Below, one piece after another: positions 53,134 through 61,427 of a stretch of DNA of 64,000 bases. The translations under genes were made by a program, and so were the position numbers. The notes beneath the pieces are model-generated. The model had not been told where the DNA came from and did not search any database. It saw only the letters and a list, made by a program, of their open reading frames with translations. Source of the stretch: Saccharothrix espanaensis DSM 44229 (GTDB taxonomy: Bacteria > Actinomycetota > Actinomycetes > Mycobacteriales > Pseudonocardiaceae); assembly GCF_000328705.1 (NCBI RefSeq), contig NC_019673.1, positions 248,001-312,000 on the forward strand, read 5' to 3'. The first letter of the stretch is position 1. Every line of letters starts with the position of its first letter.

Positions 53134-54330
53134 TCACGCGTCCTCGTCGGCGCGTTGGTGCACCCGGCTGCGCCGCACCAACAACGCCGCGGCCAGCAGC
53201 GACGCCGCCATCGACGCCAGCAGCACCGCGGCTTTCGCCTGCTCGGCGGCCTGCCCGTCGAGCGCGAGGTCCGAGATCAGCAGGCTGACCGTGAACCCGA
53301 CACCGCCCAGCATGGCCACCGCCACGATGTCGCGCGGCCCGGCCCCGCTGGGCCACACCGCCGCCCGGAACAGCACGGCCAGCGCGGACGCGCCGACGAT
53401 GCCGACCAGCTTGCCCACCACCAGACCGAGGATGATGCCGAGCGCGATCTTGTCCTCGAACAGCGTGCCGAGCACGTCACCGCTCACCGGAACGCCCGCC
53501 GCGAACAGCGCGAACACCGGCACCGCCACACCGGCCGACCACGGCTGGAGGCGGTGCTCCAGGCGCAGCGCGGGGGCGTGCTGCTCGTAGTGGTCCTTGC
53601 GCACCCGCGTGAGCAGGGCGAGCGCGACGCCGGCGATCGTGGCGTGGATGCCCGCGGCGTGCACGGCGATCCACGTGCCGACCGCGATCGGGACGTACAG
53701 CCACGGCGTGGTGACCCGCTTGCGCTGCAAGTACGCGTACAACGCCATGAGCGCCACGGCGGCCAGCGCCGCGAGCAGGTTGAACTTCGCGGTGAACAGC
53801 ACCGCGATGAGCAGGATCGCGCCGAGGTCGTCCACGACGGCCAGGCTCAGCAGGAACACCCGCAGGCTGCTCGGCAGCCCGGACGCGGTGATCGCCAGCA
53901 CGCCCAGCGCGAACGCGATGTCCGTCGCCACCGGGATCGCCCACGCCCGTTCGATGCCGGGCTCGCCCCACCCGACGCCGAGCGCGATCACCGCCGGCAC
54001 CACCATGCCGCCGATCGCCGCGACCACCGGCAGGGTCGCGGCCTTGAGGTTGTTGAGCTCGCCGATCACCAGTTCGCGCTTGAGCTCCAGCCCGGCGACG
54101 AAGAAGAAGATCGCGAGCAGGCCGTCCTTGGCCCAGTCGCCGACGCTCAGCCGCAGTCCCAGCGAGGACGGTCCGATGTGGAAGTCCCGCACGGCGGTGT
54201 ACGCGTCGTTCAACGGGGAGTTGGCCAGGACCAGGGCGACCGCCGTGGCTCCGAGCAGGACCATGCCGCCGACGGTCTCGGTGCGCAGGTAGCGGGCGAA
54301 GTCCGCGACGGCGTGACGCTTGCGGCTCAA
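53134..54330 (-). CDS. nhaA: Na+/H+ antiporter NhaA
   Basis: This 398-residue antiporter keeps sodium and pH balance. The unwound helices' ion-binding aspartates are present: VVDDLGAILLIAVL (equivalent of D163-D164) and ATDIAFALGVLAI (D133). FFFVAGLELKRELVIGEL is the conserved early loop. TTG 54330 with GGAG 5 nt upstream is the start. It is an addition relative to the M. tuberculosis order. Confidence 0.94.
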   Translation of the reverse strand: MSRKRHAVADFARYLRTETVGGMVLLGATAVALVLANSPLNDAYTAVRDFHIGPSSLGLRLSVGDWAKDGLLAIFFFVAGLELKRELVIGELNNLKAATLPVVAAIGGMVVPAVIALGVGWGEPGIERAWAIPVATDIAFALGVLAITASGLPSSLRVFLLSLAVVDDLGAILLIAVLFTAKFNLLAALAAVALMALYAYLQRKRVTTPWLYVPIAVGTWIAVHAAGIHATIAGVALALLTRVRKDHYEQHAPALRLEHRLQPWSAGVAVPVFALFAAGVPVSGDVLGTLFEDKIALGIILGLVVGKLVGIVGASALAVLFRAAVWPSGAGPRDIVAVAMLGGVGFTVSLLISDLALDGQAAEQAKAAVLLASMAASLLAAALLVRRSRVHQRADEDA

Positions 54331-54410
54331 CGTGACTCCAGGTGCGTCGGGTACGGGTCATCCTCGTGCCGACCAGACTTCCCGGCTCACCTTGACGGGA
54401 TTTTAACGCA

Positions 54411-54443
54411 GAAGGGTGCCCTCCCCGTCGGAGGGCACCCTTC
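54411..54443. terminator. acs terminator
   Basis: Perfect 14-bp arms (54411-54424 and 54430-54443) with a 5-nt loop lie 10 nt past the acs stop on the minus strand, with TTAAAA a few bases beyond. Confidence 0.8.
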
Positions 54444-54452
54444 GCCCGGCGA

Positions 54453-56438
54453 TCAGTCCTCGGTGGAGCCGGACTTCAGGCCGGTGGAGATCAGGTCCAT
54501 CACGGACGAGTCGGCCAGCGTGGTGACGTCACCCACCTGCCGGTTCTCCGCCACGTCGCGCAGCAGCCGGCGCATGATCTTGCCGGAGCGGGTCTTGGGC
54601 AGTTCCGGCACGACCAGGATCTGCCGGGGCTTGGCGATCGGCCCGATCTCCTTGGCCACGTGCTCGCGCAGCGCCTTGATCGCCGCCGCGCCGTCGGAGC
54701 CCTCGGCCACCCCGCCGCGCAGGATGACGAACGCCACGATGCCCTGGCCGGTGGTCGGGTCGGTCGCGCCGACCACCGCCGCCTCCGCCACGGTCGGGTG
54801 CGAGACCAGCGCGGACTCGACCTCGGTGGTGGAGATCCGGTGCCCGGACACGTTCATCACGTCGTCCACCCGGCCGAGCAGCCAGATGTCGCCGTCGTCG
54901 TCGTACTTCGCGCCGTCGCCGGCGAAGTAGTAGCCCTGCTCGCCGAACCGGGACCAGTAGGTGTCGCGGTAGCGGGCCTCATCGCCCCAGATGCCGCGCA
55001 GCATCGACGGCCACGGCTGGTCGAGCACCAGGTAGCCGCCACCGCCGGGACCGACCTCGACGCCCTGGTCGTCGACGACCTTCGCGCCGATGCCGGGCAG
55101 CGGGCGCTGCGCCGAGCCGGGCTTGGTGGAGGTGGCGCCGGGCAGCGGCGAGATCATGATCGCGCCGGTCTCGGTCTGCCACCAGGTGTCCACGACGGGC
55201 GTCTTGCCCGCGCCGACGGTCTCCCGGTACCAGATCCACGCCTCGGGGTTGATCGGCTCGCCGACGCTGCCCAGCACGCGCAGGCTGGACAGGTCGTACT
55301 TGGCCGGGATGTCCGCGCCCCACTTCATGAACGTGCGGATCAGCGTGGGCGCGGTGTAGTAGATCGAGACGCCGTACTTCTGCACGATCTCCCAGTGCCG
55401 GCCCTCGTGCGGGGTGTTCGGCGTGCCCTCGTAGACGACCTGCGTGACGCGGTTGGACAGCGGGCCGTAGACGATGTAGCTGTGGCCGGTGACCCAGCCG
55501 ATGTCGGCGGTGCACCAGTAGACGTCGGTGTCCGGCTTGAGGTCGAACACGGCGTGGTGCGTGTACGACGCCTGGGTCAGGTACCCGCCGGACGTGTGCA
55601 GGATGCCCTTGGGGTTCCCCGTCGTGCCGGACGTGTAGAGGATGAACAGCGGGTGCTCGGAGTCGAAGGACTCCGGCGTGTGCTGGTCGGACTGGCGGTC
55701 GACCAGGTCGTGCCACCACAGGTCGCGGCCCTCGGTCCACTCGACCTCGGAGTCCGTGCGCTTGACCACCAGCACGTGCTCGACGCTCGCGGCCTTGGCG
55801 ACGGCCTCGTCCACGGCGGGCTTGAGCGCCGCCGGGTTGCCGCGCCGGTACTGGCCGTCGGTGGTGATGACGAGCTTGGCCTGCGAGTCCTCGATGCGGG
55901 TGCGCAGGGCCTCGGCGGAGAAGCCGCCGAACACGACGCTGTGCAGCGCGCCGAGCCGGGCGCAGGCGAGCATCGAGAAGATCGCCTCGGGCACCATCGG
56001 CATGTAGATGGCGACCCGGTCCTGCGCGCCGACACCGAGTTCGACCAGGGCGTTGGCCGTCTTGGAGACTTCGCGCTGGAGTTCGGCGTAGGTGATGGCG
56101 CGGCTGTCGCCGGGCTCGCCCTCCCAGTGGATGGCGACCTGGTCGCCGTGGCCGGACTCGACGTGCCGGTCCACGCAGTTGTAGGCGACGTTGAGCCTGC
56201 CGCCGACGAACCACTTCGCGAACGGGGCGTTCGACCAGTCCAGGACCTGCGTCCACCGGGTGTCCCAGACCAGCCGCTCGGCCTGCTCCGCCCAGAACGC
56301 GTCGCGGTCGGCCGCCGCCCGGTCGTAGAGCTCCTGGGTGGCGTTGGCCTGGGCGGCGAACTCCGCGCTCGGCGGGAACGTCCGGTTCTCGGTGAGCAGG
56401 TTGTCCAGGGCGGGGCCCTGGGCTTGCGGCTGGGTCAT
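54453..56438 (-). CDS. acs: Acetyl-CoA synthetase
   Basis: It makes acetyl-CoA from acetate, ATP and CoA. The 661 residues carry the ANL motifs LYTSGTTGNPKG, WWQTETGAIM, YFAGDGAKYDDDGDIWL and the C-terminal KTRSGKIMRR with the acetylatable Lys. ATG 56438 with AGGAGG 9 nt upstream is the start. The gene corresponds to Rv3667. Confidence 0.97.
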   Translation of the reverse strand: MTQPQAQGPALDNLLTENRTFPPSAEFAAQANATQELYDRAAADRDAFWAEQAERLVWDTRWTQVLDWSNAPFAKWFVGGRLNVAYNCVDRHVESGHGDQVAIHWEGEPGDSRAITYAELQREVSKTANALVELGVGAQDRVAIYMPMVPEAIFSMLACARLGALHSVVFGGFSAEALRTRIEDSQAKLVITTDGQYRRGNPAALKPAVDEAVAKAASVEHVLVVKRTDSEVEWTEGRDLWWHDLVDRQSDQHTPESFDSEHPLFILYTSGTTGNPKGILHTSGGYLTQASYTHHAVFDLKPDTDVYWCTADIGWVTGHSYIVYGPLSNRVTQVVYEGTPNTPHEGRHWEIVQKYGVSIYYTAPTLIRTFMKWGADIPAKYDLSSLRVLGSVGEPINPEAWIWYRETVGAGKTPVVDTWWQTETGAIMISPLPGATSTKPGSAQRPLPGIGAKVVDDQGVEVGPGGGGYLVLDQPWPSMLRGIWGDEARYRDTYWSRFGEQGYYFAGDGAKYDDDGDIWLLGRVDDVMNVSGHRISTTEVESALVSHPTVAEAAVVGATDPTTGQGIVAFVILRGGVAEGSDGAAAIKALREHVAKEIGPIAKPRQILVVPELPKTRSGKIMRRLLRDVAENRQVGDVTTLADSSVMDLISTGLKSGSTED

Positions 56439-56641
56439 GGTGCGGGGACCTCCTGAATCCGTGGGGGTGCGCACTGACGGTAGTGCGATCCGGCTCACTG
56501 CGCACCCAAAAGGTTCAGACCAATTTCATGCCTGGCTGAAACACGTGGGTAACTGTGTAACCCGCGCGGGCCCTGCCTGACCATTGTGATCCCGCTGGCT
56601 GGCACAACCCCTGCGACCAGCGGCGCGATTCGTGAGCAGGC

Positions 56642-57211
56642 TCACGCCCGCAGACGCGCCTTGACGGCCGGCCACTCCGCCGCCGTCATCGAGTACACGA
56701 CCGTGTCGCGCAGCGTGCCGTCCGGTCGGATCCGGTGCGATCGGAGCACGCCCTCGCGGGTCGCGCCGAGCCGTTCGATCGCTCGCTGTGACCGTTCGTT
56801 GAGGCCGTCGGTGTGCCAGCCCACGCGGTGCGCGCCCAGCTCCTCGAACGCCCGGGTGAGCAGCAGCAGCTTCGCGGCGCGGTTGAGCGCGGTGCGCTGC
56901 CAGCGCGCGCCGATCCACGTGTAGCCGACGTACAGGCCCCGGTGGACGGGGTCGATGTCGTAGAACGACGTGGTGCCGGCTACCTCGCCGGTGACCGGGT
57001 CGACCTGCGCCCACGCCCGGCGGTCCGGGTCGGCGAGGATCGTCTCGACCATGGTCCGGGCCTCGGCGGGCGTCCGCGGCTGCCGCAGGCTCAGCCACGT
57101 CCAGATGTCCGGGTCCTTGCCCGCGTCGAGCAGGCCCTCGGCGTGGTCGACGGACAGCGGTTCCAGGCGCACGTGCTCGCCGACGAGGGTGGGACGGTCG
57201 TACCAGGTCAT
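56642..57211 (-). CDS. GNAT family N-acetyltransferase
   Basis: The protein has 189 residues of RimJ/RimL-like type: VRLEPLSVDHAEGLLDAG at the start, GEVAGTTSFYDI, then IGARWQRTALNRAAKLLLL and TDGLNERSQRAIERLGATRE, the acetyl-CoA binding part. ATG 57211 has TAGTGT 7 nt upstream, so its mRNA is probably leaderless. Substrate unknown (protein N-terminus or small amine). Divergent from the Fic-like gene. Confidence 0.88.
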   Translation of the reverse strand: MTWYDRPTLVGEHVRLEPLSVDHAEGLLDAGKDPDIWTWLSLRQPRTPAEARTMVETILADPDRRAWAQVDPVTGEVAGTTSFYDIDPVHRGLYVGYTWIGARWQRTALNRAAKLLLLTRAFEELGAHRVGWHTDGLNERSQRAIERLGATREGVLRSHRIRPDGTLRDTVVYSMTAAEWPAVKARLRA

Positions 57212-57219
57212 GTCTTCGA

Positions 57220-57279
57220 CACTAAGCGCCTTAGTGGCCTCTTGTCACGGCCATTGCCAGCGAGTTCCGAGAGGCCACT
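57220..57279. promoter_or_regulatory. Nested inverted repeats in a divergent promoter region
   Basis: CACTAAG-CGC-CTTAGTG (57220-57236) overlaps the GNAT -10 box. AGTGGCCTC (57233-57241) is exactly complementary to GAGGCCACT (57271-57279). Three related half-sites thus span the divergent region. Confidence 0.6.
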
Positions 57280-57303
57280 TACCGGCGGGTAGTGTGCTCC
57301 GGC

Positions 57304-58029
57304 GTGACCGATCCGCTTGCTCCGCTGCTGGACCTGCCCGGTGTGGCCGACGCCGTCCAAGCCGCCCGCGACGCCGTGTTCCAGGTGCACCGGCTCCGGG
57401 TGAACCTGCGCGGCTGGGCGACCACGGCGGCCGAGGCGTCGGTGCGCGCCGCCCGCGCCTCGGCGGCCCTCGACGGCGGCCCCACCGCGATCCCCGAGGA
57501 CGGCACGGTGGCCGACCCGGTGCTCGCCGGGTCGCTGCGGGTCGCGGAGGCGCTCGGTGTCGTCCTGCCGACCTGGCAGCGCGCCCCGTCCCAGGCGCTG
57601 GCCCGGCTGCACGTGCTCGCGGGCGCGGACCTGGGTGTGGAACCCGGCCGGCCGCGCACCGCACCCGGCATCGCCGAGCGGCTCGACCTGCTGGCCGGGC
57701 TGGTGACCGGCGGGACGTCCGCGCCGGGACCGCTGGTGGTGGCCGTCGTGCACGGCGAGCTGATGACCCTCTCGCCGTTCCCCACCGCCAACGGCGTCGT
57801 GGCGCGGGCCGCGTCCCGGCTGGCGTCCATCGCGACCGGGCTCGACCCCAAGTCGCTGGGCGTGCCCGAGGTGGCGTGCCTGCGCCGGCAGAACGACTAC
57901 GCCGCCGCGCTGCACGGCTTCTCCACCGGCGATCCCGAGGGCGTCGGCAAGTGGGTGCTGTTCTGGTGCGAGGCGCTGGAGGCCGGCGCCCGCGAAGCCC
58001 GCAGCATCGCGGACGCCGCCTCCTCCTAG
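57304..58029 (+). CDS. Fic-like protein with degenerate active site
   Basis: The protein has 241 residues, mostly helical. The Fic core motif H-P-F-x-E-G-N-G-R-x-x-R appears as SPFPTANGVVAR at 157-168: His, the acid, the second Gly and the first Arg are replaced, while Phe, Asn, Gly and the last Arg remain. The N-terminus has an inhibitory-helix-like ASAALDGG. It likely cannot AMPylate. TAGTGT at 57290-57295 is 8 nt before GTG 57304. A Fic-like gene near acs is common in actinobacteria. Confidence 0.72.
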   Translation: MTDPLAPLLDLPGVADAVQAARDAVFQVHRLRVNLRGWATTAAEASVRAARASAALDGGPTAIPEDGTVADPVLAGSLRVAEALGVVLPTWQRAPSQALARLHVLAGADLGVEPGRPRTAPGIAERLDLLAGLVTGGTSAPGPLVVAVVHGELMTLSPFPTANGVVARAASRLASIATGLDPKSLGVPEVACLRRQNDYAAALHGFSTGDPEGVGKWVLFWCEALEAGAREARSIADAASS

Positions 58030-58033
58030 CCCC

Positions 58034-59158
58034 TCACAGCAGTTCCTTGAGCACGGCGGCGGCGCGCTCGGCGTCCTCGAACGAGTTGTACAGCGGCGCG
58101 AAGCCGAACCGCAGCACGTCCGGCGGACGGTGGTCGCCGATCACGTCCCGCTCGATCAGCCGGCGCATCAGCGACTCCGCGTCGCGGTGCCGCAGCGAGA
58201 CCTGGTGGCCCCGCCACTCGTCGGCCGGGGTGATCACCTCGATCCCCGGCAGGTCCTCGACCAGGCCGCGGAAGTGCGCGGTCAGCGCCAGGCCCTTCGC
58301 CCGGACGTCGCGCAGGTCCACCTGGTCCCAGACGTCGAGCGCGGCGTCCAGGGTCAGCATCGAGACGATGTCCGGCGTGCCGGCGCGGGCCCGCGAGACA
58401 CCGCCGTCGGGGGTGTAGTCGGGCGTCATCGCGAACGGGGCGCGGTGACCGGTCCAGCCGGTCAACGGCTGGTGGAAGCCGGGCTGCGCGGCCGTCGGGA
58501 CGTAGAGGAACGCGGGCGAGCCGGGGCCGCCGTTGAGGAACTTGTAGGTGCAGCCCACCGCCAGGTCGACGTTGAGCCGGTCCAGCTCGATCGGCAGCAC
58601 GCCCGCGCTGTGGCACAGGTCCCAGACGACCTTCGCGCCCGCCGCGTGCGCCCGAGCGGTCAGCTCCGCCATGTCCAGCAGGCGTCCGGTGCGGTAGTCG
58701 ACGTGGTTGAGCAGCACCACGGCGGTCCGGTCGTGCACGGCCAGGTGGTCCGGGTCCACCGGGCGCAGGGCCAGGCCGGTCAGGTCGGCCACCGACCGGG
58801 CGATGTAGCCGTCGGTCGGGAACGTTCCGGCGTCCACCACGATCTCCGACCGGTCCGTGCCGCGGACCGCCGCCATCAGTGCCTTGAACAGGTTGACGCT
58901 GGTCGAGTCGGCCACCACGACCTGGCCCGGGGCGGCCCCGACCAGCTTGCCGATCCGGTCGCCGATCCGCTCCGGTGCGGTCCACCAGCCCTCCGACCAG
59001 CTCCGGATCAGCCGTCGGCCCCACTGGTTCGCGATGACGTCCTGAACCCGCGCGGCCACGTTCTTCGGCGGCGCGCCCAGCGAGTTGCCGTCGAGGTAGA
59101 CGACGGAGTCGTCCAGGTCGAACAGGGCGCGGACGTGCGCCAACGGGTCGTGGTTCAC
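58034..59158 (-). CDS. kynU: Kynureninase
   Basis: It splits kynurenine or 3-hydroxykynurenine into anthranilate type acids and alanine with PLP. The 374 residues have DGNSLGAPPKNVAARV near the N-terminus, VVVADSTSVNLFKAL, WDLCHSAGVLPIEL with the PLP-binding Asp and CTYKFLNGGPGSPAF with the Schiff-base Lys. GTG 59158 overlaps the stop of kynA (GTGA). Ends 4 nt from the convergent Fic-like gene. Confidence 0.96.
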   Translation of the reverse strand: MNHDPLAHVRALFDLDDSVVYLDGNSLGAPPKNVAARVQDVIANQWGRRLIRSWSEGWWTAPERIGDRIGKLVGAAPGQVVVADSTSVNLFKALMAAVRGTDRSEIVVDAGTFPTDGYIARSVADLTGLALRPVDPDHLAVHDRTAVVLLNHVDYRTGRLLDMAELTARAHAAGAKVVWDLCHSAGVLPIELDRLNVDLAVGCTYKFLNGGPGSPAFLYVPTAAQPGFHQPLTGWTGHRAPFAMTPDYTPDGGVSRARAGTPDIVSMLTLDAALDVWDQVDLRDVRAKGLALTAHFRGLVEDLPGIEVITPADEWRGHQVSLRHRDAESLMRRLIERDVIGDHRPPDVLRFGFAPLYNSFEDAERAAAVLKELL

Positions 59159-59970
59159 ACGTAGCTCCGCGCGGTCCACAGTTCCGGGAAGATCGAACGC
59201 CGGGTGCGCTTCTCCAGCCACGCCACACCCGCCGACCCGCCGGTGCCGACCTTCGACCCCATCGAGCGCCGGGTCGCCAGTAGGTGGTCGTAGCGCCACC
59301 GGGCGAACTCCTCGGCGAGGTCGGTCAGCGCCTCGCCGAGTTCCAGCAGATCGCGGTTGCCCTCGCGGTAGATGTCCGCCCACACGCGTTCCACGTCCGC
59401 GTTCGGCTCGTAAGGCTCGGCGACGTCCCGCTTGAGCACGTCCTCGGGGATCGGCAGGCCGCGCCGGTGCAGCGCGGCCAGCACGTCGTCGTACAAGCTC
59501 GGCTCGTTGAGCAGCGCCTCCAAGGCGTCGTGCTGGGCGGGCACGGCGCGGTGTGGCACCAGCATCGAGCGCGACTTCTCGCCGAGCAGGAACTCCACCT
59601 CGCGGTAGCGGCCGGACTGGAAGCCCGAACCCTCGCCCAGCGCGTCCCGGAACGAGTTGAACTCGGTCGGGGTCATCCGGGCGATCGGCCGCCACGCCGC
59701 GTTCAACGCCTGGAGGTGCAGGTCGCTGCGCTTGAGCGTGCGCACGGCGGCGCGCAGGTCGTCGTCCCGGAGTTCCCGCTGCGCCTGTCGCCACTCGAAG
59801 CACAGCAGACCGAAGTACAGCTCCATGATCTGCGTGATCACCAGGAACGACATCTCGCGCGGGTCCTGGGACCACTGCTGCTGCAACGAGTGCAGCACGG
59901 AGGCATGCACGTAGTCCTCGTAAGGCGTCGTGCCGCCGAAGTCCAACTTGGGTGCGACCGGGCATTCCAT
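59155..59970 (-). CDS. kynA: Tryptophan 2,3-dioxygenase
   Basis: It opens the indole ring of tryptophan with heme and oxygen, giving N-formylkynurenine. The 271 residues show the TDO hallmarks YEDYVHASVLHSLQQQW near the start, FLVITQIMELYFGLLCFEW and GEGSGFQSGRYREVEFLLG (substrate loop). ATG 59970 gives the usual short N-terminus; upstream text is not conserved. It is the first gene of a kynA-kynU operon divergent from an Lrp-type regulator. Confidence 0.95.
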   Translation of the reverse strand: MECPVAPKLDFGGTTPYEDYVHASVLHSLQQQWSQDPREMSFLVITQIMELYFGLLCFEWRQAQRELRDDDLRAAVRTLKRSDLHLQALNAAWRPIARMTPTEFNSFRDALGEGSGFQSGRYREVEFLLGEKSRSMLVPHRAVPAQHDALEALLNEPSLYDDVLAALHRRGLPIPEDVLKRDVAEPYEPNADVERVWADIYREGNRDLLELGEALTDLAEEFARWRYDHLLATRRSMGSKVGTGGSAGVAWLEKRTRRSIFPELWTARSYV

Positions 59971-60063
59971 GACTTCATCATGGCTGCCCTTTTGGCTGAT
60001 CTGAATGGGTGTCGGGGGCTGTTTCCGGCGGAAGTTCTTATGGATGAAAGAGGATTTTGAGGA

Positions 60064-60069
60064 TAGCTT
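60064..60069 (+). promoter_or_regulatory. -10 box of the Lrp-type regulator
   Basis: TAGCTT lies 7 nt before ATG 60077 in a 106-bp divergent gap with an AT-rich part (60030-60075), where the regulator probably acts on both directions. Confidence 0.4.
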
Positions 60070-60076
60070 TTGGTTC

Positions 60077-60526
60077 ATGAGCGTAGAGCTGGACCGGGTC
60101 GACTGGGCCTTGCTGGAGGCGTTGCAGGAAGACGCGCGGCTGTCCTACAACGAGCTCGCGCGCCGCGTGCACGTGTCGCCGCCGACGGTCGCGCAGCGCG
60201 TGCGCCGGCTGGAGAACGCAGGGGTGATCACCGGCTACCGCGCGACCGTCGACCCCACGGCGGTGGGACGGTCCGTGGTCGCCCTGGTACGGATGAAGTG
60301 CTACGGGCCGCGGTGCATCACGGTGCACCCGGAACTGCTCGACGACTGCCCCGAGGTGGTCGAGGTGGTGCGGCTGACCGGCGACATCTGCTCGGTCGTC
60401 AAGATCGTGACCAGCTCGATCATCGAGCTGGAACGGCTGCTGGTGCGGCTGGGCGGCTACGGCGAGACGTCGTCGGCGATGGTGCTGTCGACGCCTATCC
60501 CGTGGCGCCCGGTGACAGCAGGCTGA
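60077..60526 (+). CDS. Lrp/AsnC family regulator (probable regulator of kyn genes)
   Basis: The protein has 149 residues: a winged helix at about 1-60 (LDRVDWALLEALQEDARLSY, then VSPPTVAQRVRRLENAGVIT) and an RAM ligand domain (CPEVVEVVRLTGDICSVVKI). In pseudomonads an Lrp-type KynR activates kyn genes in response to kynurenine; the divergent layout here suggests the same. The end overlaps murQ by 32 nt on the opposite strand. Confidence 0.9.
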   Translation: MSVELDRVDWALLEALQEDARLSYNELARRVHVSPPTVAQRVRRLENAGVITGYRATVDPTAVGRSVVALVRMKCYGPRCITVHPELLDDCPEVVEVVRLTGDICSVVKIVTSSIIELERLLVRLGGYGETSSAMVLSTPIPWRPVTAG

Positions 60527-61427
60527 GCGCGTGCCGGACGTGCCCCCCGGACGCGTCCAGCGCCTCGGCCGCCCGCGCCGCGGGGACGTCGGCCAACAGG
60601 TGCACCAGCGCCACCTTCAGCTCGCCGCCCGCGTCCGCCAGCGCCGACGTGCACTCGTCCTCGCCCAGGCCGGTCGCCTCCCGCAGGATCCGGACCGTGC
60701 GGCCGCGCAGCTTCGCGTTCGTGGCGCGCATGGAGACCATCAGGTTCGAGTACGTGCGGCCCAACCGGACCATCACGGCCGTCGAGAACGAGGTCAGCAC
60801 CAGCTTCTGCGACGTGCCCGCCTTCATCCGGGTGGAGCCGGCGATCGCCTCCGGTCCGGTGTCGACCGCGATCAGCACGTCGACGTCGACCGGCGGCGCG
60901 ATCGGGTTGTTCGAGACCAGGACGGTGTGCGCGCCCATCGTGCGCGCCTCCGCCAGCGCGGCCACCACGAACGGCGTGCGGCCGGACGCGGTCAGCCCCA
61001 GCACCAGGTCGCCCGCCGCCGCGTGCCGGCGGATCTGCGCGGCACCGCCGGCCGCCGCGTCCTCGACGTCCTCCACGGCCTTGACCAGGGCTTCCGAGCC
61101 GCCCGCGTGGTGGGCGACGAACCAGTCCGGCGGGGCGTTGAAGGTCGGCACCAGCTCGGCGGCGTCCAGCGTGGCCAGGCGGCCGGACGTGCCCGCGCCG
61201 ACGTAGTGCACCCGGTGGCCGGCGCGCAGCGCGCCCACCGCCAGGTCGGCGGCCCGCGCCAGCTCCGGCAGCACGGCGGCCACCGCGTCGGGCACCTGGT
61301 GGTCCTCGCTGTTGATCAACCGCAGCACGTCCAGCGTGGACAGCCGGTCGATGTCCTCGGTGCGGGGGTTGCGGGCCTCCGTGGGCGACTCCACCCGGAT
61401 CGCGACATCGTGCCGGGGCGGCGTCAT
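60495..61427 (-). CDS. murQ: N-acetylmuramic acid 6-phosphate etherase
   Basis: It removes the lactyl ether from MurNAc-6-phosphate to give GlcNAc-6-phosphate. The 310 residues have IDRLSTLDVLRLINSEDHQV, the SIS-domain loop HYVGAGTSGRLATLDAAEL, then HHAGGSEALVKAVEDVED with the catalytic Glu and MKAGTSQKLVL near the C-terminus. The ATG overlaps the RpiR stop (ATGA), so the two are coupled. Confidence 0.95.
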   Translation of the reverse strand: MTPPRHDVAIRVESPTEARNPRTEDIDRLSTLDVLRLINSEDHQVPDAVAAVLPELARAADLAVGALRAGHRVHYVGAGTSGRLATLDAAELVPTFNAPPDWFVAHHAGGSEALVKAVEDVEDAAAGGAAQIRRHAAAGDLVLGLTASGRTPFVVAALAEARTMGAHTVLVSNNPIAPPVDVDVLIAVDTGPEAIAGSTRMKAGTSQKLVLTSFSTAVMVRLGRTYSNLMVSMRATNAKLRGRTVRILREATGLGEDECTSALADAGGELKVALVHLLADVPAARAAEALDASGGHVRHALSLLSPGATG

